Below are positions 45,081 to 56,078 of a stretch of DNA of 64,000 nt, piece by piece. The DNA lies in assembly GCF_000321225.1 (NCBI RefSeq), contig NW_004450458.1:377491-441490 (forward strand). The letters are read 5' to 3'. Source of the stretch: Odobenus rosmarus divergens (lineage: Eukaryota; Chordata; Mammalia; Carnivora; Odobenidae). How positions within the stretch are numbered: position 1 is the stretch's first letter; each line of letters opens with the position of its first letter. The notes beneath the pieces are model-generated. The model searched no databases. It had not been told where the DNA came from and saw only the letters and a list, made by a program, of their open reading frames with translations. A program made the position numbers and the translations under genes.

Positions 45081-47519
45081 AAGATTACTTGTTTCCATAT
45101 GCACTAAAATGTATTGATAAACAGATAAACTATAGAACATATACTATCTATGCTAATCTATTGCAATGTGTAGCTTATGAACCTTGAGATATTTTTTGCA
45201 CGTGCATTCTTTCTTGTTCATACTCCATTTGGTCATAAATTTGTGAGACAATTCACAGCAGTTAGGGATGTAATCACTGGCCACTGAAATAAGCCAAGAT
45301 TAAACTAAGGTTCATTCTCCATCCAACAGATCTAAGCGGCCCCCTAACTCTGGACAAAATTTAATGAGATGTGCAGATTTTACCAATCAGTTACATTATA
45401 TTATAAATCATTTATAAATACATTCAGCATATCACAAATCACTTACAAATACATTCAACGCGTATTCTACATGCTGGAGAGGCAGTTACTTAAGTGGCCA
45501 CAGTAAAAACAGTAGCCATGAAAGCTTTCAGTGCTTCTAAGAGACAATAATGAAAAGTCTGTCGTGAAATTTTTTATCTATTTCAGCTGAAATTGGAAAG
45601 AATATATGACTCTACCTATGGAAGAAGCTTTAAATGTTTTGACGCTGTTTTGTCTTCCAAATCCCTCTTTTTTGGGAAGGATTTAGAAAAATGACAACAA
45701 AGAGTTCACAGGAATTTGTTTAGTTACAAAACAAAACAAACAAAACATTTTCCAGGCTAGGCCCCTGGGGCCCCTGTGTCAGTTCTGATCTTTATCTCCT
45801 ATTTAAAGAACCTTCAGAGCATTGACCTGAAGGCATTCAGGGTTGCTTAAGCATCAAAGAGGATTGATGTACCATGTACTAAACATTTTACAACTATTTC
45901 CAACAGAGGCTGAGACAAAGGAAAATATCTTTTATGAAGCATTTCACCTCACGGTCGTTCACAAAAGGAAGTCATTAGTGATTGGGATCTGAAATTCATT
46001 TTTAAAAAGGTGAGTTGTAAAAATTATTTTTCTCCTCAGAGATTACTTTCCGAAATTCAGTTTCTTATACTCAACATTAGGAGTTCAAAAGGTGGCAGCC
46101 CCTTGTAGACTGACATGGTGCAAGTTATTTTATCAGAATAGTTAATATACTTTCAATGAAGACTGGATCTTTCAATAATTATGATGGCGATGGTACATGG
46201 TTGGTTATAAATGAGCAGACTCTGCATGAAACCTTAAACTGCTTCTAGTGAACAAGAATATGGAAGCAACAGAAAAGGTCTCGATGTATAATGAATGTAT
46301 AAAGATGTTCCAAAATGACTAAATTTAATTGTATCAAAGGATGCCACTGCTGAATCAAAACGAGTCTTAACATTTGACCCTACTGGGCAAAACTAAGCCT
46401 TGCTATTAGCAAAGAAAACTAAGCATGCCTGGCTAATTGACTGATCTCAAAGCTGGCTTTTCTTTCCATGATTGACCTCCAGGAATGTAAAGTCCTGTTG
46501 TCTTTCACCTAACATGGTTTCCTTAGATCCCATTTGGCAACATTCATAGATAAATAACTAAACATACTGTCTTTCAAGTAACTGAAAACGAATGAATGAA
46601 AGATGTCTCCAGCAAAAACCAACTACATCACAAATGCCTATTGGTTTTTATAACTTTATAAAGCCCACAAGTACGTGGACATTATGAAAGGTATCTAATT
46701 ATTCACTACCAAAATCCAGACACCAAAAGTGAGATCTGGAAGAAAATAAGAAAGAGTAAATTCCATATAGTTGCTTCTATTGGTTTATTCTGAGATACGG
46801 AATCATTTGCTAAGGAGATCAATTATTTTTTTTCTCTCTTACTGGTTCTGTAAAAAGAATTTATTAATGTCTTCATTTCCTTCTAAATTCCAATCTTTGC
46901 TTTCTTTGCATTATATTTAAATAGTATAATTTAAGATATTTTTTAAAAAGTACAATTTGATGCTCCCTCTTGCAGGAGAAATATGTTTAAATAATTTTCT
47001 TCTCTATCAAAAGTAACAGACAATTGCTCTATTTCTTTTTGAAAATATTTCTGAAAGGATCAGATTCAGAGACTTTACAATATAATGGTATGCTGTGCTC
47101 AAACCATGTCTATATCCAAAACAATGTGAATCTATGTTCAACTTTCCCCTTTCCTTTGGCTTTGACCACCATAAGATGTGTAACAAAGACATTTTTCTGA
47201 ATAATGACTAATAATTGAAACCTAATATACTTTGGAAATTTACATGTTTTATACTTGATTAGGATTGTCACTTTACATTGCTATTTTATCTCCCGCTATT
47301 TAAATTAAATATTTCCTCACTAAATATTTTTATGGCTCCTATTATATCAATTATGAGAAAGGGCATATAGAAAGGTTATAAAATCTAATATCTATACAAA
47401 TATGCATGGCACTGGATGTACTCATTTCAGTCAGAAATTTAAATGGGATGTTTTATGAATACTAAGTAGACTTTCACCTAGAAATGAATACAATACAACC
47501 CAATTACTGTACATCACTA
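45081..47519. other. AT-rich single-copy DNA, repeat-poor
   Basis: This 2.4 kb block has no SINE and no L1 I can recognise, and no gene. It holds an imperfect short repeat near 45395-45460 ('aatcatttataaatacattc'). Confidence 0.5.
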
Positions 47520-47710
47520 CTGAAAAGCAGCATGGTACAGTGGGAAAAAGAAAAAAGACTTAGTTTTCATTCTTAGCCTCACTACTTTGTAACCCTTAGG
47601 CAATATTCTCAATCATAAAATGGAAATAACATCATATAATATTTGTCGTAATTATCAAAATTAGAAATACTGCATTATACATAAGGTGACTTGTTCATAA
47701 AATACTCTAT
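47520..47710 (+). mobile_element. MIR remnant
   Basis: Sense MIR-like: 'gcagcatggtacagtgggaa', 'aacccttaggcaatattctc', 'aatcataaaatggaaataac'. Confidence 0.6.
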
Positions 47711-49393
47711 TGAATCCATGGATGACCTCAAAATTTTTGTCTGTATGGATACTTTATTAGTTTAAGTAGGAAAATTTACCTAATTCTGAAAATGAATTTA
47801 TCATATCCTTTTAAGCCAGGAAATGTTCACTTTTAATTTAGAGTTTCATCCTAATAACCTAAGTCAGCTACATCTTTTCAGCATGGTACAAGGCCTGGGT
47901 GGTGGGGAAATAAAATGTAAAGCTTACCATTCTTCCATCATTACCCCTAGGTGCAGCTCCACGCCTACCAGAATCTAGAGCTTCAAAAGAATAGTTCTTC
48001 AGTGTGCTGGAATACAGCCTACATTTCCCATGTAACCTCAGGCATTATCAGAAGGAGACAACCCTAACTTCTCAGAGAACAAAAGCATAGTGATGAGAAC
48101 ATTTTTGTTCTACGTCATGGGGACTTTTTATTTTAAAAAGGGCCCCAACTACAAAATAAGCAAAACTTGATCCATGACTTTGAGAGAAACATCTGCCTGC
48201 CCCTTCTCCCTGCTGTTAGAATATGGCTGGGGTCACTGATCCTAGTTTCTGGGGCTCTTCTCAGTCACATCTGCATGTTTCCAGAACAGATATTGTCCCC
48301 AGCACCGAAGCACTCGAAATGGTGTTTTTGTAAAATTTGCTTCAGAACAAAATGGAAGGGAGGATAGTTCGGCAGGCCCTCCCCTGGGCTAGTCCGGATA
48401 GACCTCGAAGGATTGGTGGAATACTAGAATTTTTAATATTGCAGTCTTCCTTGAAGATATATTCCTCTCTGTCTGGTTATTACGCAAATGTGAGTTTTAG
48501 TTTGGGGGCCACGAATTCCCACTGGCTGCTTGCTGTGAGGCTAATCCTGGTTTCACACAAAAGGTAATGGAGACCTGGCATTTCCATCACAATGGCCTGC
48601 TCTTTTTTTTCATAATCCCCAAACTCTCTCTCCCCTACTGGAAAGACAACTTTATTGTTATTCTTTCTGTCTTTATTATTCATTATTATAACTCTGTATT
48701 ATTTCTGCTGTTATGACTCTCCTGAAGTGCTTTCCTCGCTGTCATAATGTCCAGGTAGTCCTGCCTCTGGGCCCTCTCAGGAAGGCCCTTCCCAAGGCTT
48801 GGCCTCAGGGCCTGATGGCCTCAAAATGTGCTCATTTGTTTCTATATTGTTCAAGCTTGGGGTCCAGAAGTCGCAGTTATGAAGAATACTCCCGTGGTGC
48901 TCTGTCCACGAGGGAACAAAGCATGGCTATTTTTGCATGTGGGTCTAACTAATATATTTCTAATATCCCCAAGACAATGCTTTTTTTGGGGGGGGGATAA
49001 AAATGGCATATACTGAACTTTATATAAATGAAACGGCTACATTTTGAAATAGTTTAATTTTTCCTGTGAAATTTTGTCTTATATCCAGCCCATCTCTCCA
49101 GTTGGTCCAATCTTCTTGGACACTGATCCTCATCTGTTTGCATGATCAGTAAATGTCTCCTGTAATTTTATTGAATCCACCAATTAAGAAGAAATACTGT
49201 GGCCAGCTTGGTAATGGATCATGTGTGTCGGCTTTCCATGCTCCCTGTATTACTTCCTTCTCCCCCTTACTTCTCTGGCCTGTTATTGCCAGTTCCTCCC
49301 CTAAATTATTTGCCCATTAAAAAATGGCACTCCTTTGCCTACATGAATGACTCTGACCCAGGGAGTGCCCCCTTCACAGAAGAGCCCACACAC
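47711..49393. other. Intergenic DNA, no gene recognised
   Basis: Short ORFs at 48167-48567 and 48713-49016 overlap in different frames. 48705-48850 may be an L2 relic. G9 run near 48990. Confidence 0.5.
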
Positions 49394-49583
49394 TTTTTTT
49401 TTTTTTTAATTTTTATTTATTTGACACAGAGAGAGAGAGAGAGCACAAGCAGGGGTAGTGGGAGAGGGAGAAGCAGACTCCCGGCCGAGCAGGGAGCCCG
49501 ATGCAGGACTTGATCCCAGCACCCTGGGATCATGACCCGAGCTGAAGGCAGACGCTTAACCGACTGAGCCACCCGGGCGCCCC
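49394..49583 (-). mobile_element. CAN-SINE with TSD
   Basis: Complete minus-oriented element, GGGGCGCCCGGGTGGCTCAG head. TSD AGCCCACACAC (49383-49393) / AGCCCACACAT (49584-49594). Confidence 0.93.
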
Positions 49584-49719
49584 AGCCCACACATTTTTAA
49601 TCATCTTCAATTCCGTCCCTTGTTCTCCATAGTATCATGGCTATGTCGGGTGCTTGCTAAACCACTAAAAACGTCTGCTCCGTCTTGATCTTTCTTCCCG
49701 CTTCCTGTATCTTCGCTTC

Positions 49720-49885
49720 TGTGCAACACCATCGTCAGGCAATCCTGGGTTCAATACCAGCTCCTGCACTAGCAGGACGAAGATTCAAAACAATGAGAGA
49801 TGCAGTCTTCTTCTCTATAAAATGGGAGAATAACACCTGCCTGGGTTTAAGTGAGATTACAAACAACACATAGCGGTGATAAATA
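49720..49885 (+). mobile_element. MIR SINE
   Basis: 'ctgggttcaataccagctcc', 'tctataaaatgggagaataa', 'cctgcctgggtttaagtgag'. The first 136 bases after the SINE (49595-49719) hold nothing recognised. Confidence 0.7.
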
Positions 49886-50221
49886 TTGGTTGCCCTCTAC
49901 ATCCTCTGTCCATAATGTCCTTCCCTTCTATTGTTTCGGCTTAGTGAAGTCCCTTCAAGGCCAAGCTTAAATGTCACGTGCTCCATAAAGCATTCTCTGA
50001 TCAATCTAACCAGGAACTCCCCCTTAGATGCACCAATGCTCTTGGTTGTCCAGTAGGCCCCCTTATCTGTGGTGATATGTTCCAAGACCCTCCCCCCAGT
50101 GGACGTGTGAAACCACAGATAGTACTGAACCTTCCATTTGTTGTTTTCTCCAATACATAGATACCTATGATAAAATTTAATGTTTAAATGAGGCACAGTA
50201 AAAGATCAAGAGTAACTATTA

Positions 50222-50403
50222 TTTTTTTAAGATTCTATTTTTTGGGGGGGTAGAGAGAGCACAAGCAGGGGGAGCAGAAGCAGAGGGAGAAGCAGATGCC
50301 CCTCTGAGCAGGGAGCCGGATGTGGGGCTCGATCCCAGGACCCTGAGATCATGACCTGAGCCGAAGGCAGACACTTAACCGACTGAGCCACCCAGGTGTC
50401 CCG
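50222..50403 (-). mobile_element. CAN-SINE with perfect TSD
   Basis: Minus-oriented SINE. TSD AGAGTAACTATTA at 50209-50221 and 50404-50416, identical, inside the Tigger element. Confidence 0.94.
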
Positions 50404-50592
50404 AGAGTAACTATTAATAGAACAATTATAATGTACTATAAAAGAAGTTACTTGAATGTGGTCTTTCTCTTAAAATAACTTACTGTACCATACTCACCCT
50501 TCCCGTGATGCTGTGTGATGCGATGGAGTGGGGTGAGTGACACAGGCACCGTGGCGAAGCATTAGGCTACACTCAGCTGCTGAGGACGCGCC

Positions 50593-50610
50593 GGGGGGGG
50601 GGGGGGGGGG
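50593..50610 (+). repeat. G18 homopolymer
   Basis: Eighteen consecutive G preceded by CGCGCC. Such runs are rare and error-prone in assemblies. Confidence 0.95.
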
Positions 50611-50882
50611 ACACACCTGCCTCCACCTGAGGTTGACGGCGGGCAACTGCAACCACAGAAAGTGAAACCACCAATAAAGGGGAACTACTCTTCCACTCAT
50701 GCCTCTTGAGATACTCTGGGTCTCACACTTCCTCTTCTACCAGAACTTAAGCTCCTAAAGGGTAGACACTTATTGGCATTCAATTTGTATCTCCAAAGTG
50801 TTCTCTACATTGTTGGTGCTAAGTATTCGGTGAAAGCCTAAGTGAATCTTCTCTTCCATTTAGACTGTTTCCCAGGAACGTG

Positions 50883-51078
50883 TTTTTTTTTTTTTTTAAA
50901 GATTTTATTTATGAGAGAGAGTGAGAGTGGGTGTAGGCGCAGGAGAGGGAGACACTTTAGCCAGCTTTGCGCTAAGTCCAGACCCTGATGCGGGGCTTGA
51001 TCTCATGACCCTGAGATTATGACCTGAGCTGAAACCAAGAGTCTGATGCTCAACCAACTGAGCCACCCAGGCTCCCCC
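50883..51078 (-). mobile_element. CAN-SINE
   Basis: Minus-oriented, older ('gctgaaaccaagagtctgat'). Flanks share CCCAGG(A/T)A, a weak TSD. Confidence 0.9.
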
Positions 51079-52298
51079 TACCCAGGTATAATTTTTAGTA
51101 ACATAGTCATCTCAGCTATTTCTGTTCTACTGCTTAGCATTACCTCTAAAGTCCCAAATCCCACTCTTCTTTCAAAATACAGCAGTCCCCAACATACACA
51201 AATCGTTCATTACTTAATAACTTTACTTACCTCTCAAAATGTTTACAGTCTGTGGTTTCTAAGATGTGTGTGGTCTAGTATTATTTTCTAGTTTATATGG
51301 CCTAAGTCTTAGGCAAGCATGCTCCTTTGGGGTAGAAAGTGTGCCTTCTGATTTCTTTTGTATCTTCCATTGTACTGGAGTTGGTTGATACTTTAAACAA
51401 ATGCTGGAATTGGGATGCCTGAGTCTTCTTCAGGCCTGAGACTGGTTCAGGGGACAGGGAATACCCTGGAGCAGGTTATATCTCTGCTTTAACTCCGATG
51501 TCTACAGTTCCTTCCACAGAACCTTGTATATGCAAGGTTCTAGATGAACCCAATAGAGGTACGGGCCTCATGACTTTCAGATTATAAAACTTGTAGAGAA
51601 AAATATTTTACCATTTTTGCTTTAAATTTGTTCTTTTTTTGTAGTAATAGCAGAGAGTCAAGGTCATTAAAATACTATAAATAAATATATATATGGATTA
51701 ATTCTGAATATTAACTAGATAACTTCCCTGAATATTAAATAGAAACTCAAAGTCATGAGAAACCAGTTTGGAAGAAGATTCTTGCCTTAGATTTAGTATC
51801 CCATGTTTAGAATTTATAGATAGTTTTGAGACAAAATTACTTTAATGAAAGTCACCTTTTGGTGTTGCCTACACTTGATCTCAAAATGTAAGCTTAAAAA
51901 TAGAAAAGTAAAGAACTACTGATGTTATATTTTGACCCGTGCATGCATCAAGAAATACCTTGACAGTCTTCCAACAAAAATAATGAACAGATATCTCCAT
52001 AAGCTCTGTTAAGCCCTATCATTTAAAATTCAGATCAGAGATTATCTAATAAGAGTGTTATTTATACAGTTCCTATGAAATGAAAGTCATGGCTGTATTA
52101 TGGGGGAAAAAAAGAGAAACACAATCTCTTTGTGAAACATGATCAGTTAATTATCATTCTGAAGAAATTAAGTATCATTGTAGCCTAAAGCTTGGGGAAT
52201 GATAACAAATTACTTGAATGCCACTAACTTAGGTTAATTCCACACATTTTCACAAAACAGATACACCAAACTTTAAAAACTAGAAAGATGACTTTTAC
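51079..52298. other. AT-rich intergenic DNA
   Basis: Nothing recognised. Confidence 0.5.
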
Positions 52299-52395
52299 TT
52301 TTTTTAAAGTAATCTCTACACACCCAGTATGGGGCTTGAACTTGAGACCCTGCTATCAAAGTCGCATGTCCTACTGACTGAGCCAGCCAGGTGCC
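52299..52395 (-). mobile_element. Short-form carnivore tRNA-SINE
   Basis: Minus orientation: 'aaagtaatctctacaccc'-type tail, 'cctactgactgagccagcca', 'ggtgcc'. Lacks the CT-rich part. Confidence 0.82.
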
Positions 52396-54524
52396 AGGCA
52401 GACCTTTGGTTCTTCAGCTATTTTCAACACTTCTGAGAGTGACATTGCAATGGGTTCATACAAGGAGATACTGAAATCGTCTCACATTATGCTTTTCACC
52501 TGTTTGGCTAAGAACTTACCACGGGGATTTGCTATGGTCATCGTACTCTAGTTCTCTAGTGACCTGGGTCTTTCATGACAGTTCAAAAGAATAAAAGTCA
52601 AATGTAGGCTCACCAGCAATCTGGATTGCATTATTTGAAAGTCACTTAATATTTAAGAATAACAATGCTCCATGGGAAAAGATAACTTGGCAGAGTGTTC
52701 AAAATTATTCTTTTATATTTTGTTTATGTGACTATTTCAAAATATAATGGCCCAGACTTGGGTTTCTCACTTAGCTACATATTTCAAATGTTAGCAAACT
52801 ATTTGAATGTCACATTGAAGTATTAAAGTCACTAATATTAAAGGTATGTGTATAATTTAATGAATCTTGAAAAGTCAAGACTACAAAAGAAGCTTAAGAT
52901 ATATTATAGCATTATGAAATTCTCAAGGGAGCATCCAAGTATATCACAACATTTGGTATTTGGTTAAATGTAGGAAATTTTTCAAATTAAGAAAATTCTA
53001 TCTATACAAACTAAAAAACAAAACCAAAAATAAAAACAAAACAACCCAATCCCAAAATTCTGAGCATTACTTTTGATTTTAGAGAAGTTACACATACCTA
53101 AAATATGATTCTAGAATAAAAATGTTTGCTATGCTGTTTTAACATTTTAGGCAAAGTACAATAAAAAGTATAATAGAAAGCATGACATCAAGGTAAAACA
53201 TTAATTTTGAGAAATTTGATGGATAATGGACCTCATTTTCAACAACTATATCGACAGAGCAATGCAATTCTTGTAAGTTTCTAGAATTCTCTTCAAATCT
53301 ATCTTGGAATAGTTTTGTTTTTTTTTTTTTAATTTTTGAGAATTTTGTTACTTAATCTGTCGGTAAGTGTAAATAAAAATTCAAGCATGCATCAAAAGCA
53401 TCACAGACCCATCAGAGCCTGCTGGCGCCAGACTGCGTTGTAGAGATCATAATTTAGGTTCAGGGCACGTAGGCCAAGATGGCGGGTGCCTTTCCCAAAG
53501 TCACGGAAAGCAGGGGCTGGCCAGCAGCCGGTCTCCAATACTTCCCCCAACGGTCCGCTGTCTGACCAGCCTGGTACCTTTGGTATCCCCATGAAGGAGG
53601 CCTTTAAAAAATCTGAATACATCGCCTTAATGATATGCTACGTATTCAATTTCAATATTAAAACACTTTCTCACAATCTAGCATGTGTAACGCTTAAGTA
53701 ATCATCAAATCACTGCAATGGGAACTGTGAATTTTTTCTGAATGAGTAAGGATGGTTAAGCCTCCCAGGACAGGACATAATCATTTCTAAAGAGAGTCAC
53801 ATTAAGTAATTTACAAGTCTGAGTTTGGTTCTTCTGTAAATCTTGGACCCTCTGCGTTTTGGTTTTGGCCGGAGAGCTCTCTGAGCATAATCAGTAGGAC
53901 TTCCTATGAGGGAAAGAAGAGCCGGTGGCTAATGAACAGACCTGAGGGCGGAGCCTGAGAAACCGGTTTCACAGGTCGGGCCTCATCCAAGTTCTCTGGA
54001 CAATTGTTTTTAACTTATTCTATGTTTACCACAAAGTGTCACACCCACCTTTACGAACTTTGCCCATTCCAGGCTGTATGCTATACGTATTTGCAGAAAG
54101 TGTTCCTAAGTACTGAGCCTTCTATAAGTTAATAGCTATAAAATGAATGCTCACAAATAAGAAAAATAGGGCTCTCAGTTGCATGGGTTTCAGAGTTTCA
54201 CGCGGTAGTAACACCAGTAAAGCCCCCATTTCTCAAAACTAAGGGTGGTTTCCACACATGTAACCTATGGCTCTTTTCCGAGCACTGATATTGGGTATAT
54301 AAAGAAGGCACGACTTAAGCAATGGTAAAGTCAGTAAACAATATTTTACTGAAACATTTCATGACACAGGAAATCTGTCTGAAGTGTAAAGTTACTGTCT
54401 TACACAAGAAGGACAGACCCATTTTCAAAGACGAATACGAATACAATAAATATGGAGTTTACATACTAATTTATACACAGAAACTCTGCCCCACAGCCAT
54501 AAAAATTTATATTTAACAGTGCAA
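52396..54524. other. AT-rich DNA downstream of HIVEP1
   Basis: No recognisable interspersed repeat. A-rich stretch at 53011-53045. A GC-richer patch at 53400-53620 contains AAGATGGCGG on the plus strand (see findings). 53700-54520 could include additional HIVEP1 3' UTR. Confidence 0.5.
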
Positions 54525-54899
54525 CATATAATTTAATCATTTGATTTATTTGACAGGTTTTTTTTTTTCTAAACACAAATAACTACCTGGTTTTCATGTA
54601 CATATATAATATATATTTTATGTATATAGATATTCAACAATCTGTACAGCTTCTAAACATAAACTCCTAAAAGGCACAAGTGTCTATACAACATGTACAA
54701 AAATGGCCGGAGCGGACACAAAACAACAATTATTGGTCAAAAGTTCATGATTGCACAAAGATTAGTCATGAGTTTATGTCAGAAAAATGTGCTTTAAGGA
54801 AAGGAGGGTTTTCAAAGAAACCTTTGAGTGTTATATAAAAAAGACCACCACCAAAAAACCAAACGAAACCAGCCCGCCCCCCCGCCCCCCAAAGAGCCC
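54525..54899 (-). other. HIVEP1: HIVEP1 3' UTR (approximate)
   Basis: This is the sequence after the HIVEP1 stop. It starts with a very G-rich stretch (minus strand, 54899-54873), then becomes AT-rich. Its end is set by the candidate poly(A) signal at 54545-54550 and is therefore approximate. A longer 3' UTR reaching into 53400-54500 cannot be excluded, because that block is largely free of recognisable repeats. Confidence 0.6.
54545..54550 (-). promoter_or_regulatory. Candidate HIVEP1 poly(A) signal AATAAA
   Basis: Plus-strand TTTATT reads AATAAA on the minus strand, about 350 bases after the stop codon. An ATTAAA (plus TTTAAT, 54532-54537) follows. The DNA further downstream, near 54475-54500, is G/T-rich on the minus strand, as expected of a downstream element. 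Cleavage near 54515-54530 would fit. Confidence 0.55.
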
Positions 54900-56078
54900 C
54901 TAGGTCGCTATCACGAGCCTGTCCTCGTCGTCGTCACTACTCACGTCGCTGAACGGGGCGCTGGCCTGCCTCTGGGGCCGCGCTGCAGGCCTGGGCGTCG
55001 CTCTGTCCGTGGAGGGGGCCTGCGGGCCGGGGCGCTCCGGGAAGGCCTCGGGACGCGCCGGCAGTGGAGGCTCGGCGGCAGCCGCCGGCTGACCCTGCAC
55101 GGGCGCGAGTTCAGGCTTGGGCTTCACATGATTCACTGACGCGGCCTTCCCCGCGTCCACTTTACTGGAGCCATCGGGCCTGGCGGGGGGTCTGGAGGGA
55201 GCAGAGGGATCTGGAACTTTTTTTGCATTTGCCCGCTGGACCTGAGGAGACCCCTGAGGAGACGTGGCGCCGCTGCCGGGATGGGCGCTGGCCGCCGAAG
55301 TGGGCTGGGGCGGCGCCTCCCGCGCTCTGCTGTGGGCGGGTGGCATCTCGGGGGCGCCCGGCGCGTCGACCGCCACTTGCCCGACCGAGGGGATTAAAGT
55401 AGGCAGCGCGATGTTCACGATCTGGAGGCCTGGAAGGTGCGCCTGAGGGGTGGGGCTGCTCTGCGAGGGAGCGCTTGCCGTCAGAACCTGCAGCCCCACG
55501 GCGTTTAGGGCGAGCCCCGGGGGGTGCACTTGCGGGGCCACGTTGGTGTTGGCGAGGCCCAAGATATTGATGGTTTCCATGCTCAGGGGCGGCAGCGGCT
55601 GCAGGCCTGGGGCACTGAGGTTCGGGAGGCCCGGCATGCGGATTTGGCCAATGGGAATACATGGCACGACGCCGCTTAATTCGGCCACTCCGGCGGCACG
55701 TGTGGTGCCCGAAACTGCCGTGGCGCAATCCCCGGGGGTGCCCACAGTTCTGTGAATGACGTTGACGGCCGGAATCGTCAGCTGCATTGGCCCTGCTTGG
55801 ATGGGTACAAACGTGGAGTACGTGAGGCCGGCAGGTACCACGTGGATTCCCCCGACCGGAACCATATTGTAGGGTGTCCTGGACTGCTGCTGAGAATGCA
55901 GAGGGAGGTGGCTGAACAGATGGGTCTGGGGGGAGGGCAGACCTGGAGGCGGCTGGAGGGTCACCTGCTGCTTCTGTTCTTGAGCGTCAGGCTGCGGCGA
56001 GGCCCCCGAAGGAACCCCCGCCGCTGTCTGAGGGCTGCGCGCGGCTGCAGGAGGAGGAAGTCTTACAGATGCGGCGCT
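54900..56078 (-). CDS. HIVEP1: HIVEP1 terminal coding exon (C-terminal 392 residues, partial gene)
   Basis: This is the last coding exon of a ZAS-family transcription factor. The family binds kappaB-like enhancer sites (GGGACTTTCC type) through two separated zinc-finger pairs and acts in the nucleus. This exon has no zinc finger; it encodes the proline/alanine-rich C-terminal tail. Identity rests on recognised blocks such as [63 protein letters not shown] and the terminus [17 protein letters not shown]. The splice acceptor (CTTTCAG) is at 56085-56079, so the exon opens with AGC GCC GCA (S-A-A) in phase 0. The frame is uninterrupted to TAG at 54902-54900. The final third is rich in Pro, Ala and Arg and more GC-rich than its surroundings. 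Open frames on the plus strand here are antisense shadows. HIVEP2 and HIVEP3 are the alternatives, but these blocks fit HIVEP1 as I remember it. Confidence 0.93.
   Translation of the reverse strand, partial: SAASVRLPPPAAARSPQTAAGVPSGASPQPDAQEQKQQVTLQPPPGLPSPQTHLFSHLPLHSQQQSRTPYNMVPVGGIHVVPAGLTYSTFVPIQAGPMQLTIPAVNVIHRTVGTPGDCATAVSGTTRAAGVAELSGVVPCIPIGQIRMPGLPNLSAPGLQPLPPLSMETINILGLANTNVAPQVHPPGLALNAVGLQVLTASAPSQSSPTPQAHLPGLQIVNIALPTLIPSVGQVAVDAPGAPEMPPAHSRAREAPPQPTSAASAHPGSGATSPQGSPQVQRANAKKVPDPSAPSRPPARPDGSSKVDAGKAASVNHVKPKPELAPVQGQPAAAAEPPLPARPEAFPERPGPQAPSTDRATPRPAARPQRQASAPFSDVSSDDDEDRLVIAT

Larger units (their letters stand above)
50051..50690. mobile_element. TcMar-Tigger-type element (MER44-like), copy 2
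   Basis: Ends CAGTAGGCCCCCTTATCTG and CCAATAAAGGGGAACTACTC form an inverted repeat. The body matches copy 1 at 18297. Split by a SINE (50222-50403); contains a G18 run (50593-50610). Confidence 0.82.
49886..50850 (+). mobile_element. L2 3' half, split by a Tigger element
   Basis: L2 sense text 'caaggccaagcttaaatgtc', 'ctgatcaatctaaccaggaa' stops at 50050 and resumes at 50691 with 'cagaacttaagctcctaaag' and a tail near 50830. Confidence 0.72.

Noticed and set aside
53486..53701. Protein-coding gene starting MPFPKSRKAG
   Set aside because: Short, unrecognised, with an overlapping ORF on the opposite strand; kept only as a low-confidence finding.
1..54500. EDN1 (endothelin-1), expected next to HIVEP1 by human gene order
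   Set aside because: No cysteine-rich endothelin peptide or matching exon is seen. In human the gap is larger than this interval, so EDN1 probably lies outside the window.
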